Assembly: GCF_002914585.1 (NCBI RefSeq)
Contig: NZ_PDDM01000006.1
Coordinates: forward strand, 1 to 64,000
Direction: 5' to 3'
DNA: 64,000 nucleotides
Source: Pseudanabaena sp. BC1403
GTDB lineage: Bacteria > Cyanobacteriota > Cyanobacteriia > Pseudanabaenales > Pseudanabaenaceae
The stretch's first letter is position 1. The number at the start of each line of letters is the position of its first letter. Position numbers and translations under genes: made by a program. Below, piece after piece: positions 1-8,561 of the stretch. Under the pieces are notes generated by a model, which did not search any database, had not been told where the DNA came from, and was given only the letters and a program-made list of their open reading frames with translations.

Positions 1-218
1 TCTTCGCTGTAATAACCCAAAATTATTCCTTTTTTCTCTTTGTCTGAGCTTATCCTAATTTGCACAAGTTATTTATTTTTCATTCCTTACTAACTGAAGA
101 TTGGACTCTTACCTGAAAACAAAAGGATCGCGAATGACTATTTTGTTTACTTAAGCACTATGACGGTTGCTATGGTAGCGTTGCTACAGTTGAATAAAGT
201 CAGTAGCATGGAGAACTC

Positions 219-1628
219 ATGGAAGAGCGATCGCAAGCGCTGCTGAGCTTAGCAAAAGCAAAACTATCGCGACGAATTGCCTTTTGGATCTTTGTCAGCA
301 TTGTTGTTATCGAGGCGATTCTTCTGGTTCCGTCGTATTTTCGGCGTGAACAAGAATTGATCGATCAAGTAGAAAATGTCTCAGCTATTCAAGCGAGATT
401 TTTTTTGCAAACCTCTAAATCTATGCAAACAGAGGCTGAATTCGCAGATTTAGCAAAATCAATCAAGCGAGAAACGAATGTCACAGGATGGGCAGTAGAA
501 AATGCCAAAGGTCAACGCCTTACTCAAATGGGCGAAGTCCCAACCCTAACCTCTACCGATGTGCGCGATCAGCCAATCGCTCGGTTTCGCAGTGCCAATG
601 GCAATCGCTACGATGTCGCATGGAATGGCAAACAGCTTGGCAGTGAATACATATTAATAATTCGCCACAATGTCGAGTTTATTCAGCAAGAACTAGTTAA
701 TTATGTATGGCGGATTATTGGTTTAGTTGCCATTATTTCCCTCTTTGTAACGGCAAGTACTTTGGTGATTTTGGGGGCGATCGTGATTTTACCCATCTTG
801 AAATTGCGCGAAGATTTAGAACTGGTTGCCGACTCGATCAGTCAAGATCAAATGAATTTGCAATTTCATTCAATGGTGACATCGCGAACCGATGAAGTGG
901 GCGATGTCATGACAGCTTTTAGTCAGATGTATGTACGGATTATCAAAGAGATATCAGAACGCAAACGCGCTGAAGCCCTGATTCAGCAGGAAAAGGATAC
1001 TTCTGAAAATCTGCTGTTAAATATTCTGCCCTATGCGATCGCTGATCGTCTAAAGCTAGGAGAAAAGATTATTGCTGATGGCTTTAGCGAAGCTACAGTT
1101 TTATTTGCGGATATTGTTAGTTTTACAGAGCTCTCGGCAAAGGTTCCACCAGTTAAATTGGTTTGCTTGCTGAATGAAATTTTTTCTGAATTTGATGGTT
1201 TAGCTGAAAAATATGGCCTAGAAAAAATTAAAACCATTGGTGATGCCTATATGGTGGTGGGAGGACTACCCATGTATCGTCCCGATCATGCAGAGGCGAT
1301 CGCCGATATGGCTTTGAATATGCAAGATGTGATTGGTAAATTTGCGAGTGATCTCGGTGAGCCTTTCAAAATTCGCGTTGGCATAAATACTGGGCCAGTT
1401 GTGGCTGGGGTAATCGGAATCAAGAAATTTATCTATGATCTGTGGGGAGATGCCGTTAATGTCGCGAGCAGGATGGAGTCTCATGGAATGCCTGACCATA
1501 TTCAAGTCTCTGACTCGACCTACACAATTTTAAAAAACAAATATAACTTTACAGATCGTGGAAAGATTATGATTAAAGGTAAGGGAGAAATGCAAACATA
1601 CTTTTTAATTAATAAGATAGGGGGCTAG
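219..1628 (+). CDS. Membrane-anchored class III adenylate cyclase (HAMP + cyclase domain)
   Basis: Predicted to make cAMP from ATP at the inner face of the plasma membrane. It is 469 aa: an N-terminal membrane segment near residues 18-40, an extracytoplasmic region, a second segment near 165-190, a HAMP-like linker to about 245, then the class III catalytic domain (about 275-465). Metal-binding aspartates lie in FADIVSF and KTIGDAYMV. The lysine before TIGD and the aspartate in YDLWGDAVN fit adenine rather than guanine specificity. GGAG just upstream supports the ATG. A cNMP-domain MscS channel at 24885-26363 is a possible effector, by inference only. Confidence 0.93.
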   Translation: MEERSQALLSLAKAKLSRRIAFWIFVSIVVIEAILLVPSYFRREQELIDQVENVSAIQARFFLQTSKSMQTEAEFADLAKSIKRETNVTGWAVENAKGQRLTQMGEVPTLTSTDVRDQPIARFRSANGNRYDVAWNGKQLGSEYILIIRHNVEFIQQELVNYVWRIIGLVAIISLFVTASTLVILGAIVILPILKLREDLELVADSISQDQMNLQFHSMVTSRTDEVGDVMTAFSQMYVRIIKEISERKRAEALIQQEKDTSENLLLNILPYAIADRLKLGEKIIADGFSEATVLFADIVSFTELSAKVPPVKLVCLLNEIFSEFDGLAEKYGLEKIKTIGDAYMVVGGLPMYRPDHAEAIADMALNMQDVIGKFASDLGEPFKIRVGINTGPVVAGVIGIKKFIYDLWGDAVNVASRMESHGMPDHIQVSDSTYTILKNKYNFTDRGKIMIKGKGEMQTYFLINKIGG

Positions 1629-1684
1629 CAAGAACTAGTTTTTTGTAGTGCGGCTTTACCCTGTCACAAAAAACTAGTTCTTGC
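1628..1684. repeat. Imperfect palindrome after the cyclase gene
   Basis: The arms GCAAGAACTAGTTTTTTGT and their inverse flank a 19-nt loop, starting at the last base of the cyclase stop codon. A related palindrome (ACAAAAAACTGGTTCCTTA arm) lies at 35060-35116. It probably works as a terminator. Confidence 0.75.
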
Positions 1685-1751
1685 ATAATTCATATAAAAC
1701 CAATTAAACAAGAAGTCTTTATTATTGCTCAATATTCATCAATCAAATGAA

Positions 1752-2144
1752 ATGAGCGAATCACTCGCCTCAATAACTATGACAACCTTAGAAGAAACTA
1801 AATTTGAAACTTATACATTAGGAGCGGCAACTTTTGACTTAAGCGGGCTTCCTAAGGAATATTACACGCTTGTAGATGGTAGTCAAAGCCTCATTTGGGT
1901 ACAACCAATTTTCCAAGCGCTAGGACTAAAGTCATTGTTAGCAGCTTCTTTACCTGTGGAAAATTTTACCCATGCAGTAATTCATGGAAAGGAATACACT
2001 GCAATTGTAGTCAAACAACATGGAAATTATTTAGCATTACTGATCGGGCCGCAAACCGAAATTATTGATGATAAATTTTTAAAATGGGCACAATGTTTTG
2101 ATACGAATTTTCTAAAAAACAATCCAAGGTTTCAAGTAATTTAA
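1752..2144 (+). CDS. Hypothetical soluble protein
   Basis: I do not recognise this protein. From the ATG at 1752 it has about 130 aa, no signal peptide and no membrane segment, with alternating hydrophobic stretches (HAVIHGKEYTAIVV, YLALLIG) suggesting a small alpha/beta fold. An in-frame TTG at 1725 would add nine residues, and an in-frame ATG at 1779 would shorten it; none has a clear ribosome binding site. It follows the adenylate cyclase but is separated from it by a hairpin, so co-transcription is uncertain. The stop lies inside a 12-nt tandem repeat. Confidence 0.6.
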   Translation: MSESLASITMTTLEETKFETYTLGAATFDLSGLPKEYYTLVDGSQSLIWVQPIFQALGLKSLLAASLPVENFTHAVIHGKEYTAIVVKQHGNYLALLIGPQTEIIDDKFLKWAQCFDTNFLKNNPRFQVI

Positions 2145-2170
2145 TATGTTATTTAATATGTTATTTAATT
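2140..2170. repeat. 12-nt tandem repeat, about 2.6 copies
   Basis: The unit TTTAATATGTTA occurs twice in direct succession, followed by a partial third copy (TTTAATT). The first copy overlaps the stop codon of the preceding gene. Confidence 0.85.
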
Positions 2171-2175
2171 AGTTA

Positions 2176-2261
2176 GGCACAATTAAATATAAAAAGCCAG
2201 AATCTGTCTCACCTGTACAACGGGCAGTACAAATTTTGGCTCTGTTTTTTTTAATTATGCC
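2176..2261. repeat. 86-bp imperfect inverted-repeat element
   Basis: The ends GGCACAATTAAA and TTTAATTATGCC are near-inverse of each other. Inside, AGCCAGAAT pairs imperfectly with ATTTTGGCT, and TGTAC/GTACA forms a central hairpin. I see no clear target-site duplication. It could be a small non-autonomous element or a terminator for the upstream gene. Confidence 0.55.
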
Positions 2262-2413
2262 AAGGCACTTAAAGGCGAGACACTGCTTCGCATTTACGCC
2301 TCGCCCTTGGGGTTTAATCGTTTTTGTAACAGAATAAATTTGCTCTAGAGATAGACTTAGAGCATGATTGAGGAAAGATAGCGCTATTGTCCGAGGATAT
2401 CCGAGGCGAAATT

Positions 2414-3502
2414 ATGAATTCTACCTATAAAGCATTTTGGTTAGAAGCTGGTGATCTGGTAGTGATTGACCAGACTCAACTTCCATTTCGTTCAGTAACT
2501 AAGACCCTGAAAACTAGTGCCGATGCTACCCTTGCGATTCAGGATATGACTGTGCGCGGTGCTGGCGTAATTGGGAATGTCGCCGCTTTTGGGGTGTATT
2601 TAGCCGCTAGAGAAAGTAACGGCGATCGCGACAAGATTAAGGCTCTCTCAGCCGTGATCCGTCGTGCTCGTCCAACCGCCGTAAATCTGATGTGGGCAGT
2701 CGATCGCATGATTGCGGTATTAGAAAAAGCATCCGCAAATCAGGATTTGGTAGAAATTGCTCTTAAAGAAGCGATCGCTATTGCCGATGAAGATGTAATT
2801 GGCACACGCAATATTGGCAAATTTGGCTGTGAACTAATTGAGGCGATCGCCAAGACTAAGCCCAAGGGCGAACCTGTAAATATTCTTACCCATTGCAATG
2901 CGGGATGGTTAGCGATTGTCGATCGCGGCAGCGCCTTAGCGCCAATTTATGAAGCTAGCGATCGCGGGCTGAATATTCATGTATGGGTTGATGAAACCCG
3001 TCCACGCAATCAAGGCGCAAATTTGACAGCATGGGAACTTGGACAATCGAAAATCCCGCATACGCTGATTGCTGACAATACGGGCGGATTGTTAATGCAA
3101 TATGGCAAAGTTGATCTTTGCATTGTGGGAACCGATCGCACCACCCGTAGCGGTGATGTTGCCAATAAGATTGGTACATATCTCAAAGCTCTCGCAGCAT
3201 TTGACAATAATGTTCCTTTTTATGTAGCCTTGCCAAGTTCCACTTTTGATATGCAAATCGCTGATGGAGTCAAAGAGATTGCGATCGAGACTCGCAGTGA
3301 GGATGAGGTGCTCTATATGCAAGGGCTACAAGATGATGGCAATATTGGGAAGGTGCGGGTCGCTCCTTTGGAAACTACGGCTTTAAATTATGGATTTGAT
3401 ATTACTCCTGCCAGACTAGTTACAGGTTTAATTACCGAACGCGGTATTTGCGACGCTGCTGAAACTGCGATCGCAGGTATGTTTCTCGATCTGATTCCAT
3501 AA
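2414..3502 (+). CDS. mtnA: S-methyl-5-thioribose-1-phosphate isomerase (MtnA/eIF2B-alpha family)
   Basis: Predicted to isomerise methylthioribose-1-phosphate to methylthioribulose-1-phosphate in methionine salvage, in the cytosol. The catalytic cysteine is in THCNAGWLA, the catalytic aspartate in GTDRTTRSGD, and NKIGTY and VALPSSTFD follow as expected. The wording HVWVDETRPRNQGA and GTDRTT, rather than the Bacillus-like GADRVARNGD, recalls the Rhodospirillum-type enzymes, some of which also act on 5-deoxyribose-1-phosphate; that substrate range is not excluded. I chose the ATG at 2414 because GAGG lies seven bases upstream; a TTG at 2387 is in frame. No other salvage genes are adjacent. A strong hairpin follows. 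Confidence 0.9.
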   Translation: MNSTYKAFWLEAGDLVVIDQTQLPFRSVTKTLKTSADATLAIQDMTVRGAGVIGNVAAFGVYLAARESNGDRDKIKALSAVIRRARPTAVNLMWAVDRMIAVLEKASANQDLVEIALKEAIAIADEDVIGTRNIGKFGCELIEAIAKTKPKGEPVNILTHCNAGWLAIVDRGSALAPIYEASDRGLNIHVWVDETRPRNQGANLTAWELGQSKIPHTLIADNTGGLLMQYGKVDLCIVGTDRTTRSGDVANKIGTYLKALAAFDNNVPFYVALPSSTFDMQIADGVKEIAIETRSEDEVLYMQGLQDDGNIGKVRVAPLETTALNYGFDITPARLVTGLITERGICDAAETAIAGMFLDLIP

Positions 3503-3532
3503 ATTACAGCGCTTTGCGCTCAAACACAAACA

Positions 3533-3581
3533 AATAAATCCTTGGGAAGTGTTGCTTTGCAACGCTTCCCAAGGATTTATT
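3533..3581 (+). terminator. Hairpin terminator of mtnA
   Basis: AATAAATCCTTGGGAAG and its inverse flank GTGTTGCTTTGCAACGC, giving a stem of about 20 bp with a GCTTTGC core. Confidence 0.75.
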
Positions 3582-3584
3582 ATG

Positions 3585-3637
3585 GTGAAACTCGTAAAGC
3601 AATAAATTTTTAAAATTTATTGCTTTACGAGTTTCAC
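3585..3637. repeat. Near-perfect palindrome reaching into the 3' end of the minus-strand gene
   Basis: The arms GTGAAACTCGTAAAGCAATA and inverse meet almost without a loop. The right arm is the last codons and stop of the gene at 3617-4132, so the left arm is an inverted copy of a coding 3' end. Likely its terminator. Confidence 0.8.
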
Positions 3638-4132
3638 AGGTTGCTCGTCAGCTTGTAGAGTTTTTCCATCTGCTAATAATGTGTAGGACTGAGTAGGAGG
3701 AAGTTGAGCAGGTTTTTTCCCATTTAGGGTTTCAACTTGAGACAAGACTTTTCCATTCTTGATCGAAACTTTTCCTGTTGTCCTGATGGTCTGTTTTTTG
3801 CCACTAGTAGAAGTAGCGTCGATAACAGCTTCAAATGAGCCATTGGGTTTGATCGTCCATACACCTGAAATTGATGCCAAGCCTTGTTTTTTTGCATTGG
3901 CTAAAAACTCAGGCGTAAAAACAGTTTTATAGGTTCCTGCAATTTTAACAACCTTTACGTCAGCCTGTTTTTGTTTTGTGATGACACTTGTATTTTCAAA
4001 AGCTTGGACTGGTTGTAACGTCTCCCAAACACCAACCGCAGAGAGCGTCATGGCAAGTGAAGCGATCGCGCCCAAGATTGCAAAATTCAAGTTATGCGGA
4101 TGTAGATTCTGATACCTGTTGCTATTTGACAT
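3617..4132 (-). CDS. Hypothetical exported or membrane-anchored protein
   Basis: Function unknown. From the ATG at 4132 it is 171 aa with one hydrophobic segment (NFAILGAIASLAMTLSAVGVW) near its start, then a polar exported region holding SGVWTIKPNGSFEAVIDATS and a matching strand IRTTGKVSIKNGKVLS, which suggests a beta-rich fold. I chose this ATG because GAGG lies just upstream; the longer 188-aa frame lacks such a site and would bury the signal anchor. It lies downstream of the 75-aa gene on the same strand and is probably co-transcribed with it. Its 3' end forms one arm of a palindrome. Confidence 0.7.
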   Translation of the reverse strand: MSNSNRYQNLHPHNLNFAILGAIASLAMTLSAVGVWETLQPVQAFENTSVITKQKQADVKVVKIAGTYKTVFTPEFLANAKKQGLASISGVWTIKPNGSFEAVIDATSTSGKKQTIRTTGKVSIKNGKVLSQVETLNGKKPAQLPPTQSYTLLADGKTLQADEQPVKLVKQ

Positions 4133-4186
4133 TGTAACCTCGCATAAACTACTTGCAAAATTAGAATAAATGATTCTACGCACTGT

Positions 4187-4414
4187 CTATCCTAATCTTT
4201 GAAAATCTTCAATTTCTATAACATCACCGATCACTGCCATTGTGAAAATATCATCTCGGACTTTGGCATTAACCGTAACTTTCAATCCCTCTTGCATAAT
4301 CTCTTCAGGTGCAGGTTGCCAAATCTCATATTGCTCGTCAGTATCGGTAACAATCGCCCAAGCCCCTGTACCAATATCGATATATTCTACGGTTCCGACA
4401 ATTTGGATATTCAT
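4187..4414 (-). CDS. Small conserved acidic protein of unknown function
   Basis: 75 aa, no signal or membrane segment. Regularly spaced strands (IQIVGTVEYIDI, GAWAIVTD, QYEIWQP, LKVTVNAKV, VIGDVIEIEDF) suggest a small OB-like or SH3-like barrel. I cannot name the family. It precedes the exported protein at 3617-4132 with a short gap, so the two may form an operon. The opposite-strand reading frames over it are shadows. Confidence 0.65.
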   Translation of the reverse strand: MNIQIVGTVEYIDIGTGAWAIVTDTDEQYEIWQPAPEEIMQEGLKVTVNAKVRDDIFTMAVIGDVIEIEDFQRLG

Positions 4415-4438
4415 ATACTGTAGTAGTTTTCAAACAAT

Positions 4439-4493
4439 CATAACCCAAAAAGGAAAGGCGGCGCGAAGCGCCGCCTTTCCTTTTTGGGTTATG
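4439..4493. terminator. Perfect 26-bp palindrome with GAA loop
   Basis: The 26-nt arms (CATAACCCAAAAAGGAAAGG... and exact inverse) enclose GC-GAA-GC. It sits between the start of the 75-aa gene and the stop of the subtilase gene, so it should terminate the subtilase transcript. Confidence 0.85.
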
Positions 4494-4508
4494 GTTGAGC
4501 GCCTTACT

Positions 4509-6326
4509 CTATATGCTAGAAGTTTCTGATTTAATCGATAGATAGGCAAAACCAAAACAAAGTAGCGAGTTAACGCTGAGAAATGCGATCGCAGGCATTC
4601 CACTGCCAATCCACATCATTTGTGGAGCAAGTACCGCACTAGTTGCTAAGCAAGCGGAAGTGCCGATCGCTGAACCAATCGCAAACCATTTCCATTGTGG
4701 ATGTCCTAACAGAACCAGCAATAAACCAAGCGGTACAAGCACACTTGCGGTAATTGGATTCAGTGCATTTGTATTAGAAAAAGCATTGCCTAATTCAGGG
4801 AGAGAACTCCCCGCAATACGAAAGGGAAGTTGGGTAATATCAAATAGATAGAAACCTCGTAAAAAGAATAAACCTGCACCGCCAAAGAAAACGCCATTAG
4901 TAAATGACCAATTCCAACGGAATGGGAACCAGCGATTAAGTAGCCATGCCAATAGATAGGAACCAATCATCATAATTAGTTTGGGAATAAGTGCGATCGC
5001 ACCGCCATCAACCCAAAATCTGGGACTCAAGTATCCATTGTCCCGCGCCCAGCGCAAGAAATCGGGAATTCCCAATTGCCCCTGTGACGCAAGATTTACT
5101 GCTGCCGCCGCATTCAAATGTCCAGCACCATAATAGTTAAGCGTATCATCGGTAACTTTGCGCGAAGACTGTTTGAGGATTTGAAACACTTTCTCAGGAT
5201 CTTTCACGCCCGAAGCTTCGATCAAAGCGACGACACCCGCAACGTGAGGAGATGCCATACTTGTTCCTTGGAAAGAACTAAATACGGATTGCTTCGTTTT
5301 CGGATCAATTGTGTTTTGCAAAATACCACCCGAATCATCACCTTTCTCGCCGTTTTTACCCCTTGTGATCGCACCACCTGGAGCCGCCACATCGATACCA
5401 GCGCCGTAATTAGAATAAGGGGCTTTTTCGCCTGTCGAACCTGTAGCTGATACAGCGATTACTTTGGGATAGCGGGCTGGATAAAAAGCTGCATTACGAT
5501 TGGAATTACCCGCCGCTGCCACGATTACCACACCTTTTTTATAGGCATAGTCGATCGCATCTTGCATAAGTTTGCTTTCGCCGCCACCACCAAGGCTCAT
5601 ATTGATCACATTTGCGCCATTGTCAGCTGCAAAGATAATCGCTTCGGCAATATCGGAAACTGTGCCACCACCTGAACCTGACAGCACTTTGAGCGGCATG
5701 ATGTTCGCTTCGTAGGCAATGCCAGCTACCCCAAAATTATTATTCGTCGATTGGGCGATCGTACCAGCGACGTGAGTTCCATGCCCATTGTCATCACTCG
5801 CATCTTCGCGATCATTAACAAAGTCGTATCCTTTGACAAAATTAGTGTTTTTGAGGTCTTCAACTTTGCTTACGCCCGTATCGATGACAGCAACTGTGAT
5901 TCCCTTACCTTTAGTTTTTTGCCAAGCCTTTTCCACTTCGATCGCTTTTAAATTCCACTGCTCCTTATACATCGGATCATTGGGAGTGGAGTCACCGATA
6001 AATTCCATCGAATAGACATAATTGGCTTCGACATATTCGGTCAAGTTGCGAAGTTCTTCTGACTGTTTGAGCTTTTCGAGGACTTGAGCATCGCCTTTGA
6101 CCACATACAGGTTTTCGGATTTAGAAAAGGGGCTATTAAATTTTGGCTCAATTCCATATTTTGCAGCGATCGCCTTTAGTTCGCGCTCGACTTGAGCGGG
6201 GGATAAGTTATCACGAAAGTTCAATACCATTGAGTCATATTTACCTTGGACTGCCAACCCTTGATAGGTTGAGAGCGCCCAAAATAAACCCACAAAAAAC
6301 AAGCATGAGAGCAGAAATTTTTTCAT
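4509..6326 (-). CDS. Exported subtilisin-like serine protease with C-terminal membrane domain
   Basis: An S8-family peptidase. From the ATG at 6326 (MKKFLLSC) it begins with a signal peptide, followed by an I9-like propeptide region with FRDNLSPAQVERELKAI. Numbering from the longer 615-aa frame that begins at a TTG at 6356, the triad is Asp159 (VIDTG), His192 (NGHGTH) and Ser366 (GTSMASP), with oxyanion Asn284 (AAGN). After the protease domain (to about 430), residues 450-605 hold roughly four to five hydrophobic segments. The protease would therefore be tethered to the membrane, with its active site outside the cytoplasm. The membrane tail is unusual for this family. Palindromes flank the gene on both sides. 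Confidence 0.92.
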   Translation of the reverse strand: MKKFLLSCLFFVGLFWALSTYQGLAVQGKYDSMVLNFRDNLSPAQVERELKAIAAKYGIEPKFNSPFSKSENLYVVKGDAQVLEKLKQSEELRNLTEYVEANYVYSMEFIGDSTPNDPMYKEQWNLKAIEVEKAWQKTKGKGITVAVIDTGVSKVEDLKNTNFVKGYDFVNDREDASDDNGHGTHVAGTIAQSTNNNFGVAGIAYEANIMPLKVLSGSGGGTVSDIAEAIIFAADNGANVINMSLGGGGESKLMQDAIDYAYKKGVVIVAAAGNSNRNAAFYPARYPKVIAVSATGSTGEKAPYSNYGAGIDVAAPGGAITRGKNGEKGDDSGGILQNTIDPKTKQSVFSSFQGTSMASPHVAGVVALIEASGVKDPEKVFQILKQSSRKVTDDTLNYYGAGHLNAAAAVNLASQGQLGIPDFLRWARDNGYLSPRFWVDGGAIALIPKLIMMIGSYLLAWLLNRWFPFRWNWSFTNGVFFGGAGLFFLRGFYLFDITQLPFRIAGSSLPELGNAFSNTNALNPITASVLVPLGLLLVLLGHPQWKWFAIGSAIGTSACLATSAVLAPQMMWIGSGMPAIAFLSVNSLLCFGFAYLSIKSETSSI

Positions 6327-6372
6327 AACCCTAAGACATTGATCTCCAGTCCTCAATAGCTTTGCAAAGATC

Positions 6373-6403
6373 AGGATAGGCGGCGCTTTGCGCCACCTGT
6401 CCT
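6373..6403. terminator. Imperfect GC-rich hairpin
   Basis: The arms AGGATAGGCGGCG and CGCCACCTGTCCT (two mismatches) enclose a CTTTG loop. It lies downstream of the DUF2256 gene and upstream of the subtilase start. Confidence 0.65.
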
Positions 6404-6422
6404 AAATGTTTAAATTATTATT

Positions 6423-6572
6423 TTAACTATTCCCATTTTGTTTGCGACAGCGATCGCTACAATATTTAACCTCATCCCAACACCTTTCCCATTTTTTGCG
6501 CCATGTAAATGGCTTGCCGCATACTACACAATCTTTGCTAGGTAAAAAAGATTTATTCCCTTTATGAGCCAT
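6423..6572 (-). CDS. DUF2256 zinc-ribbon-like mini-protein
   Basis: A 49-aa protein that I translated by hand. It starts [15 protein letters not shown], has the two cysteine pairs CVVC (residues 15-18) and CSDRC (38-42), and carries the tryptophan-rich [14 protein letters not shown] between them. This matches the pattern I know for the DUF2256 family, a predicted zinc-binding mini-protein of unknown role. It lies between the subtilase and the divergent 6656 gene. No photolyase or cryptochrome gene, a partner I associate with this family elsewhere, lies nearby. Confidence 0.85.
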   Translation of the reverse strand: MAHKGNKSFLPSKDCVVCGKPFTWRKKWERCWDEVKYCSDRCRKQNGNS

Positions 6573-6655
6573 ATTTTTGAAAAAGTTTATGTTTGAAAAG
6601 TCATTATACTAAAAGGTGATTTTGGTGATTTTATAGCCGAGGATAGCCAGAAACC

Positions 6656-6976
6656 ATGACCCGAACACCCTTCCCCCAACCCCAGCCTGATCGCACTCCA
6701 ATCACCCTCGATCAGTACCACGAATATACACCCGATAAACTAGAGTTCATCAATGGCTACTATGGCTTTGCCTATCAAGATATGACAGGCTTTCATCTTG
6801 CGATATTAACCAATATGGGACTACGCACAGCCGTTAGCCATGTACCGATCGCTAAGTGGCTAGCCGCGTTCCAAGAGGTTGCTTTCCAAAATCCCAAACT
6901 TGACGATGCTTTGCACGATCGTTTAGTCAAAGGAATAGCAGAGTTGAATGCGATCGCAGAATGTTTGGAGGAGTAA
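6656..6976 (+). CDS. Hypothetical protein, possibly Uma2-related
   Basis: 106 aa with a proline-rich start and no signal or membrane segment. The stretch YHEYTPDKLEFINGYYGF resembles the opening of Uma2/DUF820 proteins (a Glu-Phe/Tyr-Ile-Asn/Asp-Gly motif), but the nuclease core is absent, so the similarity is weak. The rest is helical. It starts at an ATG divergent from the DUF2256 gene. HIP1 sites inside suggest it is native. Confidence 0.6.
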   Translation: MTRTPFPQPQPDRTPITLDQYHEYTPDKLEFINGYYGFAYQDMTGFHLAILTNMGLRTAVSHVPIAKWLAAFQEVAFQNPKLDDALHDRLVKGIAELNAIAECLEE

Positions 6977-7049
6977 TTGTGAAAGAGGGCTTGGTCTCCA
7001 AGCCCAAATCTTTGCTTCCATGTAACATCACTTAACTAATTGGAATTAT

Positions 7050-7102
7050 TCTTCAGTCTGCTTCAGCAGACTTGACCTTTTAGCCAAGAACTTGAGTTCT
7101 TA
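7050..7102 (-). repeat. Partial copy of the structured repeat seen at 59721-59834
   Basis: On the minus strand it reads AAGAACTCAAGTTCTTGGCT followed by GTCTGCTGAAGCAGAC, the same layout of short palindromes as at 59721-59834. It sits just after the xseB stop codon. Confidence 0.65.
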
Positions 7103-7103
7103 G

Positions 7104-7331
7104 TTACTTTTGACTTTGAATTAGGGTAACTTTCTGTTCAGCTTTTTCTAGATATTCACGGCAATATTGCGATCGCTTCATGCCTTCATCATAGAGGGCA
7201 AGCATCTCATCTAGAGCAGTTTCCCCATCGTCAAGAATTTCCACAATTTCTTCTAGGCGCTGCATTTGGGCTTCAAAGGGTAGATCTTTAGGTTCTTTTG
7301 GTTTCTTTGGTGATTTATTCGGTTCGGTCAT
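7104..7331 (-). CDS. xseB: Exodeoxyribonuclease VII small subunit
   Basis: Small subunit of ExoVII, which degrades single-stranded DNA to short oligonucleotides in repair. It is 75 aa, the usual length, with the family core FEAQMQRLEEIVEILDDGE and the following helix ALDEMLALYDEGMK. It lies downstream of xseA and overlaps its end by 17 nt, which points to translational coupling and a fixed subunit ratio. The proline/lysine-rich N-terminus (KSPKKPKEPK) is an ordinary variable tail. Confidence 0.95.
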   Translation of the reverse strand: MTEPNKSPKKPKEPKDLPFEAQMQRLEEIVEILDDGETALDEMLALYDEGMKRSQYCREYLEKAEQKVTLIQSQK

Positions 7332-8529
7332 ATACTTTATCGATTACTTTCTCAATCTTGACATGCGCTATTTCTGCGCGTCGCACGATTTCCACTTTAT
7401 CAAATTCAGTGAGCGAATCATCATTGCTAAGTATGCGATCGCCTGAACGCAACAAAGCAAAACCACGCTGTAATGGTGATAGTGGATGTAGCGATCGCAG
7501 ATGGGCAGTTATACCGTCAAGTTTAGTTTTGGATTGATGCAAATGACGAACGAGAGACTTTTGCATTTCACGTTCTGCTTCATCTAACTGTTGGGCGCGA
7601 TCATGCAGGCGATCGCTAAAATTCTGCAAAGCATAACTATTGGTAATCGTATTCAGTCGTTGATCGTAATTCTGGATTGCTAGTTGGGCAGAGCGATTTA
7701 GTAGATTTTCCCAAGTAATAATCTGTTGCCATAGGGTATCGCGATCATATTGAGATACCAGTTCTGCTGCTGCCGTTGGTGTGGCTGCGCGTAAATCAGC
7801 GACAAAATCCGCGATCGTAAAGTCGGTTTCATGTCCAACAGCGGAAATAATCGGAATTTGCGAATTATAGATTGCTTCGGCAACAGGTAAGGTATTAAAC
7901 GCCCAAAGATCCTCAATCGAGCCACCACCACGACCGACGATTAGCACATCGGCATCGGTATTCTGTAAAGCTTTAATGGCTGACGCAATCTCTTCTGGGG
8001 CATTTTCTCCTTGAACGGTCGCGGGACATAGATAAATCTCGCAATGGGGCGATCGCCTATTTAATGTACTGAGAATATCCTGAATCACGGCTCCTGTCGG
8101 TGAAGTGACAACCCCAATTTTGAGCGGAAAAGCAGGAATACCACGTTTTCGGTCTGGGTCAAAATATCCCTGCTCAGCGAGTGCTTCTTTGAGTGCAGCA
8201 AAGGCAAGATAGAGATCCCCCTGCCCTGCGGCAGTCATGCGATCGCAATCAATCTGATATTTGCCACGGGGGGCATAAACTGTCAAACGACCTTGGATAA
8301 CAACTTGCATTCCACTTTTTGGTCGAAATGATAAAGTGCGACTTGCCCACATCACACAATCGATCTGGGCTGACTCATCCTTGAGGGTAAAATAGCGATG
8401 ACCAGAGGCAGCTGTCGTGAATCCTGATATTTCTCCTGTTACACGCACAATGCCAATTTCGTCCCGCAACAAAAGCGTAATCGCTTGCGTCAAATTAGCT
8501 ACAGTCATCGCATCTTTAGAACTGTTCAT
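7315..8529 (-). CDS. xseA: Exodeoxyribonuclease VII large subunit
   Basis: Catalytic subunit of ExoVII. It is 404 aa: an N-terminal OB-fold for single-stranded DNA (about 8-105, with YFTLKDESAQIDCVMW) and the catalytic domain from about 120, with GVVTSPTGAVIQDI and the diagnostic GRGGGSIEDLWAFN, followed by a long coiled-coil region. It is somewhat shorter than the E. coli protein. GAGCAGGG precedes the ATG. It is transcribed with xseB and diverges from the 8562 gene across 32 nt, so the two promoters must overlap. Confidence 0.96.
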   Translation of the reverse strand: MNSSKDAMTVANLTQAITLLLRDEIGIVRVTGEISGFTTAASGHRYFTLKDESAQIDCVMWASRTLSFRPKSGMQVVIQGRLTVYAPRGKYQIDCDRMTAAGQGDLYLAFAALKEALAEQGYFDPDRKRGIPAFPLKIGVVTSPTGAVIQDILSTLNRRSPHCEIYLCPATVQGENAPEEIASAIKALQNTDADVLIVGRGGGSIEDLWAFNTLPVAEAIYNSQIPIISAVGHETDFTIADFVADLRAATPTAAAELVSQYDRDTLWQQIITWENLLNRSAQLAIQNYDQRLNTITNSYALQNFSDRLHDRAQQLDEAEREMQKSLVRHLHQSKTKLDGITAHLRSLHPLSPLQRGFALLRSGDRILSNDDSLTEFDKVEIVRRAEIAHVKIEKVIDKVYDRTE

Positions 8530-8561
8530 AAACCCTGCTCATCCCGCAATCTCCTCATAAT

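Noticed and set aside
2387-2413. TTG start for mtnA
   Set aside because: The ATG at 2414 has a better placed GAGG and fits the usual start of the family.
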